From positions 1 through 56,649 of the forward strand of contig CAZKBP010000037.1 of the NCBI GenBank assembly GCA_964551015.1: a DNA stretch of 56,649 bases, written 5' to 3'. Shown piece by piece: positions 1 to 9,242 of the stretch. The translations under genes and the position numbers were made by a program. Below the pieces are notes generated by a model. It was not told the DNA's origin and did not search any database. It worked only from the letters and a program-made list of their open reading frames with translations. Numbering within the stretch: position 1 is the first letter of the stretch; each line of letters starts with the position of its first letter. The DNA comes from CAZKBP01 sp964551015. Its GTDB lineage: Bacteria > Bacteroidota > Bacteroidia > Cytophagales > Microscillaceae.

Positions 1-2
1 TC

Positions 3-1343
3 ACTCTCCAACGCAGAGCCTTGGTCAGACCCGGCAGCCCCTACCCAGCCCACCAGAAGACCGCGCAGATGAAGCGCTACCCCCTCAAAGGCAGAGGCGA
101 ATACGGCTATCTGCTAAACTTTGATTACAGTGATAGCTCCTACTTTCAGATTGACTCCAAGCTCCAGGTAGAACCCCGAGGCAAGTCCAGCCCCACCTTC
201 CTCAAAAACGCGATGACCACCACCGACGAGACCCCGCCCAGCACCATCATCCCCGAAGAAAAGATGGGCTACGCAGGCAAAATCTACCTGAACGCCAAAG
301 CCTCCGCCCTCATTGACCAATTCGGTGCCTATTATCAAGAAATCAAAGACGTACCCTTCTCGGCCACCTTCAGCTACGAAAGAGATGATTACAACCGGGT
401 CATTATCTATCTGGATGACTCCGAAAAAGTCATCGATACCATCCACGCCTTTGAGACCGAATACGGCAATAGCTACGAATTCGTTAGAAAAATTTACCGC
501 GACCACAGCGACGAGATCAAATACGCCACTGCCTTTGTCAAGAATACCACCCAAAAAAACCGAAAGGAGCAGAGTACCACCACTTCCAAAAGCCACCGTG
601 ATAACCATTTTAAGATCGGCGGGAGCTTGGGTCTGGATATGAAAGCCAAAGTTCATTTGCTGATGGATGGTAACGACGTGCTGATGCTCCTGGGGAGCCG
701 CAAGCTCTTCAAAGGCTCTCTGGGCGAACTCTTGAAAAAATTTCAAAAATTTGCCCTTTCCAACGAGCAGATCAAAAAACTTCTTTCCAAGCAGAAACTA
801 GACCTGCAGATCAATCCCAGTTTGGCCTTTGATTTGGGGGCGGGCTTTGGCTATTCTTTTGAAGAAGACAGCTCCTCCCAGATCGACTCCTCTCTGGAAA
901 CGGCCTACCAAACCGGCGGCAAGCTCGTAGAAGCAGTCAATTTGTTTCGGGTTTCGGAAGCCATTTTCAGCCCCATTGGTAATATCTTCTACCAAGAAAA
1001 CGAGACTACACTAGACAAGCAAGAAGATAAGCGAGCCATCGAGGCCTTTATCAGCAATCCAGCAACCAAAGAAAAGCTAAACCAAGTAAGAAGAGGGGAA
1101 TACAAAATCAAAATCACTGGGCACGCCAGTAGCTCCCATACCGCCGAGTATAATCGTAACATCTCAAAACAACGAATAGAAAATGTTAAAATACGTCTTT
1201 TAGGTAGGGATGAATTAAAAAGACACGGCCTGAAAAGTAGGCATTTTGAGCTGGAACCTCTGGGTGAAACCAAAGCAGACCAAGAGATCATCGCAGCCAG
1301 TGACCGTCGAGTAGTGATTTCTTTTGTCAAAACCCAAAGATAA
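3..1343 (+). CDS. OmpA-like C-terminal domain protein, 5' end outside window
   Basis: The reading frame is open to the left edge of the window, so the gene is probably truncated at its 5' end; a TTG at 21 is only the first possible start codon inside the window. The last ~100 residues resemble an OmpA/MotB peptidoglycan-binding-type domain: a GHASSS turn, a run with SKQRIENVK, and a terminal ASDRRVVISF strand (the family's NRRV motif). The ~330 residues before it are hydrophilic, with no recognised domain and no membrane span. The next gene starts 8 bp downstream and also ends in an OmpA-like domain, so these are probably co-transcribed and paralogous at their 3' ends. Function inferred only as envelope-associated. 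Confidence 0.65.
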   Translation, partial: TLQRRALVRPGSPYPAHQKTAQMKRYPLKGRGEYGYLLNFDYSDSSYFQIDSKLQVEPRGKSSPTFLKNAMTTTDETPPSTIIPEEKMGYAGKIYLNAKASALIDQFGAYYQEIKDVPFSATFSYERDDYNRVIIYLDDSEKVIDTIHAFETEYGNSYEFVRKIYRDHSDEIKYATAFVKNTTQKNRKEQSTTTSKSHRDNHFKIGGSLGLDMKAKVHLLMDGNDVLMLLGSRKLFKGSLGELLKKFQKFALSNEQIKKLLSKQKLDLQINPSLAFDLGAGFGYSFEEDSSSQIDSSLETAYQTGGKLVEAVNLFRVSEAIFSPIGNIFYQENETTLDKQEDKRAIEAFISNPATKEKLNQVRRGEYKIKITGHASSSHTAEYNRNISKQRIENVKIRLLGRDELKRHGLKSRHFELEPLGETKADQEIIAASDRRVVISFVKTQR

Positions 1344-1351
1344 GTTTTGTA

Positions 1352-2263
1352 ATGTTTAAGCTTCCTTATTTTCGTTTTATACTATCTTACGTTCTTCTGG
1401 GGCTGGGAGCCTGCTCTCCCTCTCAGGAGGCTGATACCTACCACCAAGCAACTGACTCTGAGCCTATGCAAAGCTGGCAAGTATATCAAGACCCCAATAA
1501 TGGCCTCTACGGCTACCGCCATCCCGAAACAGGCGAGGTACTGGTGAACCCCCAATACATAGAGGCTCTGCCCTTTGCCAATGGCTTAGCGGCAGTTTGC
1601 CTGGCTGATACCTTAGATCATATCCGTACCCGTCGCTGGGGCTATATCAACACGCTGGGAGAAGTACAGATTCCCTTTGTCTTTTCGGAGGCAGGGCAAC
1701 ATCTGGACACGCTGGAAGTGATGGTAGGCACTAATATTATCGTGGCACCCGTCAAATTTCTTAATCAGGTGCCAGCGCCTAGTGATCGGTTCTATGTAGA
1801 CTTGTTGGGCACTTGTATCCCTCACCCAGAGGCGGAATCAAATTACAAGGAAGATGCGCATCTCATGTCTCAGATTCTTTATGAAGAGTATCCAGAGCCC
1901 TTGATGGCTAATGTTTTTTTTGAAGAGGGACAGATCAATTTGAATGAGAAACATAAGCAGAGCTTAGCAGAGGATGTAACTCGATCTCTGATAGGAGGCA
2001 GAATAGATAAGGTACTATCAGGAGAATGGCAGTTTAAAATCATTGGCTATCACAGTAGTGGCTGGGCAGATCAGGGTACTTCCGCTCGGCGAATCGAGGT
2101 GGTCAAAGAGTACCTACAAACCTACTATCCAAGTCTGGCCTCCGATACACTCTACGTAACCGAAGATCGGGGAGGCCAAGATGCGGAAACTGAAATTGTC
2201 GCTGGTTCCGACCGAAGGGTGGAAGTAATCTTCGTGGAGAAGCAAGCATCAGAAGCAAAATGA
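1352..2263 (+). CDS. WG-repeat lipoprotein with OmpA-like C-terminus
   Basis: The 303-residue product has a lipoprotein signal peptide with lipobox LGLGAC (Cys21), implying lipid anchoring in the envelope. Residues ~45-120 hold WG-type repeats (NGLYGY followed by PFANGLAAV, then RWGYINTLGE). Residues ~195-300 form an OmpA-like domain (KIIGYHSSG, SARRIEVVKEYL, GSDRRVEVIF). Such repeats plus a peptidoglycan-binding-like fold suggest a surface or periplasmic binding role; the ligand is unknown. It lies 8 bp after the preceding OmpA-like gene, and its TGA overlaps the ATG of the next gene (ATGA), indicating one operon. It is the intact homologue of the broken gene that follows. Confidence 0.75.
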   Translation: MFKLPYFRFILSYVLLGLGACSPSQEADTYHQATDSEPMQSWQVYQDPNNGLYGYRHPETGEVLVNPQYIEALPFANGLAAVCLADTLDHIRTRRWGYINTLGEVQIPFVFSEAGQHLDTLEVMVGTNIIVAPVKFLNQVPAPSDRFYVDLLGTCIPHPEAESNYKEDAHLMSQILYEEYPEPLMANVFFEEGQINLNEKHKQSLAEDVTRSLIGGRIDKVLSGEWQFKIIGYHSSGWADQGTSARRIEVVKEYLQTYYPSLASDTLYVTEDRGGQDAETEIVAGSDRRVEVIFVEKQASEAK

Positions 2264-3169
2264 AAAAAAGCCTTTCCATCTCCAAATACCTCCAATTGAT
2301 TGCCCTCGGGTGTGTGTCCTGTGCAGGTGCACCGCAAAGTAAGGAAGAGGTTCATGAGCCAAGCGTTCCTTTCAGACTAGAAGTCTTCCAAGATGAAAAC
2401 GGCCTCTACGGCTACCAAGATTCTAGTACCAGTGAAATCGTAATTCCTGGCGTATTCACCAAAGCTTTGCCTTTTGCTAATGGCTTAGCCGCTGTATGCG
2501 AGGAGCTTCATTTAGACCATATTAGTGTTCAGCGTTGTGGATACATAAATACTCTGGGAGAAGTGCAAATTCCTTTCATTTTCTCAGGGGCAGACTCACA
2601 TAATGAAACTTATCGGATATCTACTGGTAATAAGATTATTGTAGCACCCGTCAAATTATCCAGCCTAATCCTTTTTGGGGCACTGAGTACCCCGTTAAGG
2701 ACTATTCTTATTACGTTGACCTGTTAGGGAGTTGTATTCCAAGAGACAGTTTTGAACTTTTAAACAGAGAGAATGCTCATGAACTTTTTAAGTACTTAAA
2801 TTCACCTCGCATTGGTTTCAACGTTTTTTTGGAGAACAGGGACGAGCCAGTCTAAGCGAAAACGAAAAAAAAGATATAGAAGGTATCCTTACTTCGTACT
2901 TAATATGTGGCATCATAACGAGGTTGCTAGAAGGTAATCTCAGGATAAAGATTTTGGGCCACCACAACCTAAGCGAGTTCGGCCTAGGCGTATCGGCTAA
3001 GAGGATGAAAGCGGTTCAAAACTATCTAAGAACTCGATACCCAACTTTGGACAAAGACATTTATTTCTTGCCAATGGAGGACAAGAAAGGAGAAGAAGCA
3101 GATACAGTCGTTGTCTCTGATACTGAGAGGCGTGTCTGGGTAGAATTTGTAGAAGTAGCTCAGGAATAA
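2260..3169 (+). pseudogene. Frameshifted WG-repeat/OmpA-like lipoprotein paralogue
   Basis: Three successive frames together reproduce the preceding 303-residue lipoprotein. Frame one (2260 to ~2657) gives the signal peptide and the WG repeats. Frame two (~2658 to ~2828) gives YYVDLLGSCIP. Frame three (~2828 to 3169) gives a complete OmpA-like domain ending in TERRVWVEF. Aligned with the intact copy, both breaks look like loss of one T: AAATTT became AAATT at 2653-2657, and a run of eight Ts became seven at 2824-2830. Read straight, the first frame stops at 2727 after 155 residues and the second at 2854. The start ATG overlaps the stop of the upstream gene. Recent decay, slippage-based switching or sequencing error in homopolymers are all possible. 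Confidence 0.8.
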
Positions 3170-3287
3170 AACGATTACCTACGAATGCCTCTGTATCCAG
3201 CGGTAAATCATTTCAGGTTATCAGTTTTCTTTTCCTGTATCTACTTTTTGTTTATAATCTAAGAGGCAATTCACCACAGGTATCCTA

Positions 3288-4799
3288 TTAATAAGCCCGG
3301 GCAAAGACCACCCGACGAGCAGAGGGCTTTCCTGAGTATATGCATTTGCCTTCTTCACTTTCTGCCTCCAAGGGGATACAACGAATGGTTGCTTTGGTTT
3401 CTTCCTTGATTTTTTCTTCTGTTTCGCCACTGCCGTCCCAATGCGCGAGTAAGAAACCACCCTGCGTATAGCCATTTTGCTCAGATTTTTCTAATTGCGC
3501 TTTAAATTCCTCGTAAGTATCTACTCTGCGTAGATTTGCTTGCTGGAAGGCTTGTGCTTTTTGGTAAATGCTCTCCTGCATCGTTTGGAGTAGTTGCGCT
3601 GTGTGAGCAACAATTTCATCCAGACTGACTACCGTTTTAGCACCCTCTTCTCCTCGCTCAATATCTCTGCGAGAAACTTCGGCAGTATTATTTTCCAAAT
3701 CTCTTTCTCCCAAAGCAATCCGAACGGGTACGCCTTTCATTTCCCAGTCAGCAAATTTGAATCCTGGCTTATAAGTATCACGATTGTCGTATTTTACCGA
3801 AATACCCTTCGCTTCCAGGGCGGATTGAATTTGGGCTACTTTCTCAGAAATGAGGGCGAGTTTATCATCGCTTTTGTAGATAGGGACAATCACGACCTGA
3901 ATCGGAGCCAAACGAGGCGGTAGCACTAAGCCATTATCATCGGAGTGTGCCATAATGAGGGCTCCCATGAGGCGGGTGCTCACCCCCCAGGATGTACCCC
4001 ACACGTAATCTAGCTTTCCTTCCTGATTGGCAAATTTCACGTCAAAAGCCTTGGCAAAATTCTGCCCCAAGAAGTGAGAAGTACCTGCTTGCAGGGCTTT
4101 TCCGTCTTGCATCAGTGCCTCGATACAGTAGGTTTCATCGGCACCCGCGAAGCGTTCGTTAGGCGTTTTCAAGCCTCGGATTACGGGTACGGCCATGTAG
4201 TTTTCCACGAAATCGGCATAAACCCCCAACATTTGCTCAGTTTCAGCTACTGCTTCTTCGCGGGTGGCGTGTGCGGTATGCCCTTCTTGCCAGAGAAATT
4301 CAGCCGTTCTCAGGAACAAGCGTGTGCGCATCTCCCAGCGTACTACATTGGCCCATTGATTTAAGAGGATCGGTAAATCACGATAAGATTGTATCCAGTT
4401 TTTGTAACTATTCCAGATGACTGTTTCTGAGGTAGGGCGTACGATCAATTCTTCTTCCAGTTTTGCTTCGGGGTCAACGATGACGCCGCTACCATCTTCG
4501 GCATTTTTCAGACGATAATGCGTAACAACGGCACATTCTTTGGCAAAACCTTCTACGTGGCTGGCTTCTCGGCTCAGGTAAGACTTGGGGATAAAAAGCG
4601 GGAAATAGGCATTGCTATGCCCGGTGGCTTTGAACATGCGATCCAGTTGCGCTTGCATTTTCTCCCAAATAGAAAAGCCATAAGGTTTGATGATCATACT
4701 GCCTTTTACTGGAGAGTGTTCGGCTAGGTCTGCTTTTTTGACCAGTTCATTATACCAAGCCGAATAATCTTCGCTTCTTTTCGTAATTCCCTTACTCAT
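3288..4799 (-). CDS. proS: Prolyl-tRNA synthetase, archaeal/eukaryote-like type
   Basis: Charges tRNA-Pro with proline in the cytoplasm. The 503-residue length and the absence of the ~180-residue editing insertion of the E. coli type fit the shorter class found in archaea, eukaryotes and many Bacteroidota. Class II motifs are visible: RPTSETVIW and the NQWANVVRWEMRTRLFLRT motif 2 region, then an anticodon-binding domain from about residue 300 (IVPIYKSDD). The C-terminus ends in an aromatic residue (FARAY), as is usual for this type. The gene is monocistronic, convergent with the broken OmpA-like gene and divergent from the lipoprotein gene starting at 4993. Confidence 0.97.
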   Translation of the reverse strand: MSKGITKRSEDYSAWYNELVKKADLAEHSPVKGSMIIKPYGFSIWEKMQAQLDRMFKATGHSNAYFPLFIPKSYLSREASHVEGFAKECAVVTHYRLKNAEDGSGVIVDPEAKLEEELIVRPTSETVIWNSYKNWIQSYRDLPILLNQWANVVRWEMRTRLFLRTAEFLWQEGHTAHATREEAVAETEQMLGVYADFVENYMAVPVIRGLKTPNERFAGADETYCIEALMQDGKALQAGTSHFLGQNFAKAFDVKFANQEGKLDYVWGTSWGVSTRLMGALIMAHSDDNGLVLPPRLAPIQVVIVPIYKSDDKLALISEKVAQIQSALEAKGISVKYDNRDTYKPGFKFADWEMKGVPVRIALGERDLENNTAEVSRRDIERGEEGAKTVVSLDEIVAHTAQLLQTMQESIYQKAQAFQQANLRRVDTYEEFKAQLEKSEQNGYTQGGFLLAHWDGSGETEEKIKEETKATIRCIPLEAESEEGKCIYSGKPSARRVVFARAY

Positions 4800-4992
4800 T
4801 TGAATTTATCTGGTTTAATGGAGAGATTTTATCTTATTTTTTGTTATATTAATGAATTGCCCTATCCACTTAGCAAAGATAGTGTATCTTTACAAAGAAT
4901 GGGGCATCTGTAATGAATTGATATAAATCAAGTATTGCAGGTTCAAGAGAAGAGAATCTAATTTCAACTAAATATAAATATAACAGCACATT

Positions 4993-6345
4993 ATGAAGAA
5001 CAAGATATTCCCAAATTTTGCATTTTTTTTACTTGTCTTCGCTACTGCTTGTACTAGTAGTGGACAATTGACCCAGCAAAGAGGCGAATACGATGACCTC
5101 TATTACACAGCTAGCGACCGCAAAGAAGTTTACAACGCCACACCCAACGAAACAGTAGCTACCACGGTGCCGACAAAGTCCGTTGCCTCAACCAGCAATA
5201 CAGAAAAGAGTAGTACTGAGGAGATTGCTGAGACGCCCAATATTAGCTTTGACAACAGCAATGTCAATCCAGATTACATTCAGCAGTATCAGGAGCAAAG
5301 TCGCCTAGATAACAGTACGACTACCAGTAGTAATCCTACTTACAGTTCTAACTCCTATTTTCCAAGCGATTACAACACGAATCAATACAATCAAAATCAA
5401 GGTTGGAACACTCCGCAAGTTGGTATCAATTACGGAATTGGTTTTGGGAATAATCCTTATGCTTTTAATCAACCTTTTGGCTATAACCCATACGGATTTA
5501 ACGACCCCTTTTATAATCCATATAATCCTTGGAGGCGGCCCTGGAGTGGTTCTAGCCTTAATGTGGGCGTTGGTTTTGGTACGCCTTATGTCTGGGGCAA
5601 TTATGTAAATAGCCCTTATTATAATCCTTACAATAGCTGGGGTGCTAGTTGGTTTAATTCTCCATATTGGTATTTACCACCTTCTTTTGTAGGAGCATCT
5701 TATTGTCCTATACCTGGTGTTACTTCCAGAATATTGACTGGAACGTTCCGTCGTATCGGAGACGTTGAAGCTCAAAACAATGGAAGGTATACAGGCCCTC
5801 GTTATAACACAGCCGTTAATACCGTTAAGCCTGTCAATAGTGGCAGTACTACGGTGCGCGCTCGTAAAGGTACCACCAACACTTCTACTACATCAAATGA
5901 TAATGTAAACACAGGAAACCGAACTACCCTAGAAGCAAGCAATCGCTATTCTCGCAGAACACGTACTCGTAGTTCATACACCAACCAAAACACAGGAAAC
6001 CGAAGCACTACTAATACTGCGGTTAGAACGAACTCTAGCCTTCGAAATAATCGCGTAGGCAGTGCAAGTACTTCAAGCTACACGAATCGCAATACTACAA
6101 GCACCAGAAGCACGAGTACTTACATCAATCGTAGAAATAACACGAATCCACGTAGTTCTACGCCTACCTTCAATCGTAGTCGTACTTATACCCCCAGCAG
6201 AACCAATAACAGCGGAAGTATTCGCCGTACTACTACACCTAGCCGAAATAACAGCAGTATTCGTACTAGTTCGCCGTCGCGTAGTACTCCAAGTCGTTCT
6301 CGCTCGAGTTCTGGTTCATCTACAAACCGTAGCCGAGGAAATTAA
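4993..6345 (+). CDS. Asn/Tyr-rich lipoprotein with Ser/Thr/Arg-rich tail
   Basis: A 450-residue protein with lipobox FATAC (Cys20). Residues ~110-240 are strongly enriched in Asn, Tyr, Gly, Pro and Trp, with repeated NPY/YNPYN and GFG motifs. Residues ~260-450 are almost only Ser, Thr, Arg and Asn in irregular repeats (TRSTS, NRSRT, RSSS). No catalytic domain is recognised. The composition resembles low-complexity, prion-like or structural surface proteins, and the basic tail could bind polyanions; both ideas are inference. A strong hairpin terminator follows at 6391-6432, so it is probably a single-gene transcript. Confidence 0.8.
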   Translation: MKNKIFPNFAFFLLVFATACTSSGQLTQQRGEYDDLYYTASDRKEVYNATPNETVATTVPTKSVASTSNTEKSSTEEIAETPNISFDNSNVNPDYIQQYQEQSRLDNSTTTSSNPTYSSNSYFPSDYNTNQYNQNQGWNTPQVGINYGIGFGNNPYAFNQPFGYNPYGFNDPFYNPYNPWRRPWSGSSLNVGVGFGTPYVWGNYVNSPYYNPYNSWGASWFNSPYWYLPPSFVGASYCPIPGVTSRILTGTFRRIGDVEAQNNGRYTGPRYNTAVNTVKPVNSGSTTVRARKGTTNTSTTSNDNVNTGNRTTLEASNRYSRRTRTRSSYTNQNTGNRSTTNTAVRTNSSLRNNRVGSASTSSYTNRNTTSTRSTSTYINRRNNTNPRSSTPTFNRSRTYTPSRTNNSGSIRRTTTPSRNNSSIRTSSPSRSTPSRSRSSSGSSTNRSRGN

Positions 6346-6390
6346 TTTAAAGCAAAGCGTATATTAAATAAAATATAAGTGTTAAAAGAT

Positions 6391-6432
6391 GTGAAGATCC
6401 AGAGGTTCAGCCTCGGTTTTCACATTTTTTTT
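6391..6432 (+). terminator. Intrinsic terminator after the Asn/Tyr-rich lipoprotein gene
   Basis: The arm GTGAAGATC...GAGG (6391-6405) pairs with CCTC...GGTTTTCAC (6411-6423), with G-U pairs and a 2-nt bulge. It is followed by an A and eight Ts (6425-6432). Confidence 0.8.
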
Positions 6433-6481
6433 ATTTTGCAGAGACACATTTGCTCCCTCTACTGTTATGGAAACATTAAAG

Positions 6482-6489
6482 TAGATTTG
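6482..6489 (+). promoter_or_regulatory. Possible -7 element for the OmpP1/FadL gene
   Basis: TAGATTTG matches the Bacteroidota -7 consensus TAnnTTTG exactly and lies 41 bp before the porin ATG, just after the upstream terminator. No TTG was found at the expected 19-20 bp upstream, so the assignment is weak. Confidence 0.3.
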
Positions 6490-6530
6490 ATTTAGTATAC
6501 TTCCCACACAATTATTTTAGCTATTGATAT

Positions 6531-8156
6531 ATGAATTATAAAAAATTTTATCGTAGAAAAATCAGCTTATTCACGATTATTCTGAACACTTGTCTTTTTC
6601 TTTTCTCTTTCTCATCAAGAGCGCAGATTGACCCGAATGCGCTAGGATATTTTGATGATGCCATTCGTTTTTCAAGAACTACTTTTTCAGGAACCGCCCG
6701 TTTTCAAGGAATTGCAGGAGCACAGACGGCTTTGGGAGGAGATATTAGCGCGATGACAGGGAATCCGGCTGGTCTGGGGTTTCTTCGTAAGTCAGAGTTT
6801 AGCGTCAGCCCCGGACTTGACCTGATTAGTACTACCTCCAATTATTTTGATCCTTTTGACCAGACCAGCCAAGATGACAACAAGACAAATCCCAATATTG
6901 CCCATTTTGGCATCGTACTTTCCGGAGCCAAAGATGATCTAGAAGGAGGTAAATGGCGGGGTGGTTCTTTTGGGGTTTCTGTTTCAAGAATACAAAGTTT
7001 TCAAGATCAATTTTCTTATCAGGGAATCAATGAGAATACTTCCAAAACGGATTTTTTTGTGGATATCACCAATGGCATTCCACTGAGCGAGTTAGAAAAT
7101 GACCAATTTGTGGACATTGAATTTCAGCGAGCTGCTTACTTTGCTTTTTTGACCAATGAGTTTGTCAGTAGCCCCGATAATGTGGATTATTTTACGCTGG
7201 CTCGCAATGAAGTCGAGAATTTACTTGCCCCCTTGGAGCAGTCAGAAATGGTAGAAACCACAGGAGGACAGTACCAATGGTCATTTGCTTACGGAGGAAA
7301 TTATGATGACAAACTCTACTTTGGAGCCTCTCTGGGGATTACTACCATCAATTATGAGCAGGTTAGAACCTTCAGCGAAATCGTACGCAATGATATCGCC
7401 TTTAATCCAGATGACCTTTCTTTTTTGGATTCTTTTACGCAAAGAGATCAGTTGGAAGTGCGAGGAACTGGGGTCAACTTGGCCTTGGGTGTGATTTATC
7501 GTCCCTTGGATTTTGTGCGTGTAGGAGCCAGCTTCACCTCTCCCACCTTGTACTCATTGAGAGAAGAATTTAACACGGATTTTGAAACCCTCCGTTTCGA
7601 TTTTGACAATGTTGACGATCTCGTCAGTTCTCCGGCTAGTACCATCCCCGGTAGCTTTGATTATCGCTTGCGCACGCCGTGGCGTGCCTCGATTGGGGCG
7701 GCTTTCTTGATTGGTAAATATGGCTTTATTTCCGCCGATGCCGAGTACGTGGCTTACCAAAGTATGAACTTACGCAATGAGGATTTTCCTGGCCTTTTTG
7801 ATGCGGATAATGCTACCATCAGCAGCCTGTATCAACCCACTTGGAATTACCGGATTGGGGCGGAGTTTCGGCAAGGAATCTTCCGTTTGAGAGGAGGCTT
7901 TGCCCTCGAGGGTGATCCTTTTGATGAGCAAGCCGACGATGTAGACCGTCAGATCATCAACATTACGGGGGGGCTTGGCGTCAGATTGCGGAATTGGTAC
8001 GCAGATTTGGCGGTGATTAACAGTCGTTTTGATTCCGTCTATGTGCCTTATTCCTTTAGTGAGAATAGCCCTTATTCTGGTTTGGCTCCCTTTGCCGAGA
8101 TTGAAAATAACATCCTCAGGTTTGTATTAAGTGCTGGATTTTATTTTGAGATTTAA
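6531..8156 (+). CDS. OmpP1/FadL/TodX-family outer membrane transporter
   Basis: A 541-residue protein with an N-terminal signal peptide ending near SSRAQ. The mature start (RFSRTTFSGTARFQGIAGA, then ALGGDISAMTGNPAGLGF) is the characteristic N-terminal hatch region of Bacteroidota FadL/OmpP1-type beta-barrels. The rest alternates short polar turns with amphipathic strands and ends in the aromatic-rich strand FVLSAGFYFEI, as expected for an outer membrane barrel. Family members import hydrophobic compounds such as fatty acids or aromatics; the substrate cannot be read from sequence. Apparently monocistronic. Confidence 0.88.
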   Translation: MNYKKFYRRKISLFTIILNTCLFLFSFSSRAQIDPNALGYFDDAIRFSRTTFSGTARFQGIAGAQTALGGDISAMTGNPAGLGFLRKSEFSVSPGLDLISTTSNYFDPFDQTSQDDNKTNPNIAHFGIVLSGAKDDLEGGKWRGGSFGVSVSRIQSFQDQFSYQGINENTSKTDFFVDITNGIPLSELENDQFVDIEFQRAAYFAFLTNEFVSSPDNVDYFTLARNEVENLLAPLEQSEMVETTGGQYQWSFAYGGNYDDKLYFGASLGITTINYEQVRTFSEIVRNDIAFNPDDLSFLDSFTQRDQLEVRGTGVNLALGVIYRPLDFVRVGASFTSPTLYSLREEFNTDFETLRFDFDNVDDLVSSPASTIPGSFDYRLRTPWRASIGAAFLIGKYGFISADAEYVAYQSMNLRNEDFPGLFDADNATISSLYQPTWNYRIGAEFRQGIFRLRGGFALEGDPFDEQADDVDRQIINITGGLGVRLRNWYADLAVINSRFDSVYVPYSFSENSPYSGLAPFAEIENNILRFVLSAGFYFEI

Positions 8157-8340
8157 GTCTAGGATTGTACGGACAATACAAATTGCAAATTAGAAGCGTA
8201 TGGAGTTTGATGAATTTTATGTAAACCTCTGATAATTAGCATTTTATGCTTAAAAATGCACCTGAAAGCTTCCTTCATACCTCTCCGTCTTAGTGTGTCT
8301 TGGGAAAATCCTTAGTTGATTGACCATCAGAAAAATAACA

Positions 8341-8371
8341 ATCGCACCATGAGCCACGGCCATGATGCGAT
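8341..8371 (-). terminator. Terminator after the alpha/beta hydrolase gene
   Basis: Inverted repeat with arms ATCGCA/TGCGAT and inner pairs CATG/CATG and GCC/GGC, 10 bp beyond the hydrolase stop. On the minus strand it is followed by a U-rich stretch (TTGTTATTTTT). Confidence 0.65.
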
Positions 8372-8381
8372 GGAAAGAAAT

Positions 8382-9173
8382 TTAGTGCTGGGTCAAAAAC
8401 GATTCTATCAATCTGACCGTGTAAGCAGGTACTTGTTGCATCGGGTAGTGCCCTGCGTTGGTTATTCCTGTAAAAGAAACATTTTTGAAATGTTGAAAAG
8501 CATTCTTCTGACCTTCTTCCTGCCAAGGTTCAAGGTCGTCTTCTCCATAAATAACTAGGAAAGGAAGCTGGATACCCTTAGTTTCCTCATAGAAATTTTG
8601 ACTTTGCCACTGATCCATGTAGGCATTGACCGCTTTGGGATTAGTCAGGGAGTGCCATCTTTCGGCTCGCTGCTGATTCCAAGATGATGGTAGTTTGTCG
8701 TTGACTAACATTCCATATCCTTTGTAAGCGCTTTCTGGGTCAGTGATCATTTTTCGGAAAAAGCTTTCCGTTTCTGCATCCGTCGGAAATCCGGCTGAAG
8801 ATACGGGGGTTATGCACACTACGGCCTGAATCCGTTGGTTTTTGTCTTGAAGCACTGCTTTTTGAGAAGCCATTCCCCCCATAGAATGTCCTACCAAGTA
8901 GAATTTTTCCCAGCGGAGCTTATCTGCCAAAGCAAAGATGTCCGAAGCAATTTCATCAATGGTAAACTCTCCTAGAAGCTCCTTTGATTTGCCATAGCCG
9001 CGCACGTCCACGAGCGCATACGTAAATTGGGCGGTGTCAATGTACTCCAGGGCAAATTTCCAGTTGCCTTCCGTATCACCCATCCAATCGTGGAGTACAA
9101 TCACGTGCTTGTCTCCGGTGCCGTGTAGGGTGTAATTGGGAACGATGTTCGTGTTATGAAAAATAGTATTCAT
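8382..9173 (-). CDS. Alpha/beta hydrolase
   Basis: A 263-residue alpha/beta-hydrolase-fold protein without a signal peptide, so cytoplasmic. The nucleophile elbow GHSMGG places Ser97; the likely acid is Asp212 or Asp213 (YGEDD) and the base His242 (AGHYP), a complete triad. An HDW sequence near residue 28 provides the usual oxyanion-side loop. Substrate unknown; esterases, lipases and C-C hydrolases share this fold. A TetR-family gene lies 69 bp upstream on the same strand. The palindrome TAAGC-N4-GCTTA occurs before both genes, so the hydrolase is probably controlled by that regulator and may act on, or detoxify, its inducer. Confidence 0.9.
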   Translation of the reverse strand: MNTIFHNTNIVPNYTLHGTGDKHVIVLHDWMGDTEGNWKFALEYIDTAQFTYALVDVRGYGKSKELLGEFTIDEIASDIFALADKLRWEKFYLVGHSMGGMASQKAVLQDKNQRIQAVVCITPVSSAGFPTDAETESFFRKMITDPESAYKGYGMLVNDKLPSSWNQQRAERWHSLTNPKAVNAYMDQWQSQNFYEETKGIQLPFLVIYGEDDLEPWQEEGQKNAFQHFKNVSFTGITNAGHYPMQQVPAYTVRLIESFLTQH

Positions 9174-9210
9174 TACTGAAAGTTTTAAGGTGAAACAAAA
9201 TTAATTTATA

Positions 9211-9224
9211 TAAGCGTTTGCTTA
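9211..9224 (-). promoter_or_regulatory. Putative TetR operator upstream of the hydrolase
   Basis: Perfect palindrome TAAGC-GTTT-GCTTA located 38 bp before the hydrolase start, between the tetR-family gene and the hydrolase. The same core plus shared AAG flanking bases recurs before the regulator gene at 9866-9879. Confidence 0.6.
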
Positions 9225-9242
9225 CTTATTGGTTAAAAAAAT

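Noticed and set aside
114..746. 210-codon minus-strand frame opposite the first gene
   Set aside because: The plus-strand frame carries a recognisable OmpA-like end and continues the operon; the minus-strand translation is low-complexity Gly/Val/Phe antisense sequence.
3221..3475. 84-codon minus-strand frame overlapping the end of proS
   Set aside because: It is an out-of-frame shadow of proS; no independent support.
4857..4892. Bacteroidota-type promoter before the Asn/Tyr-rich lipoprotein gene
   Set aside because: TATCTTTA is close to the -7 consensus, but the nearest TTG is 25 bp upstream, outside the usual spacing.
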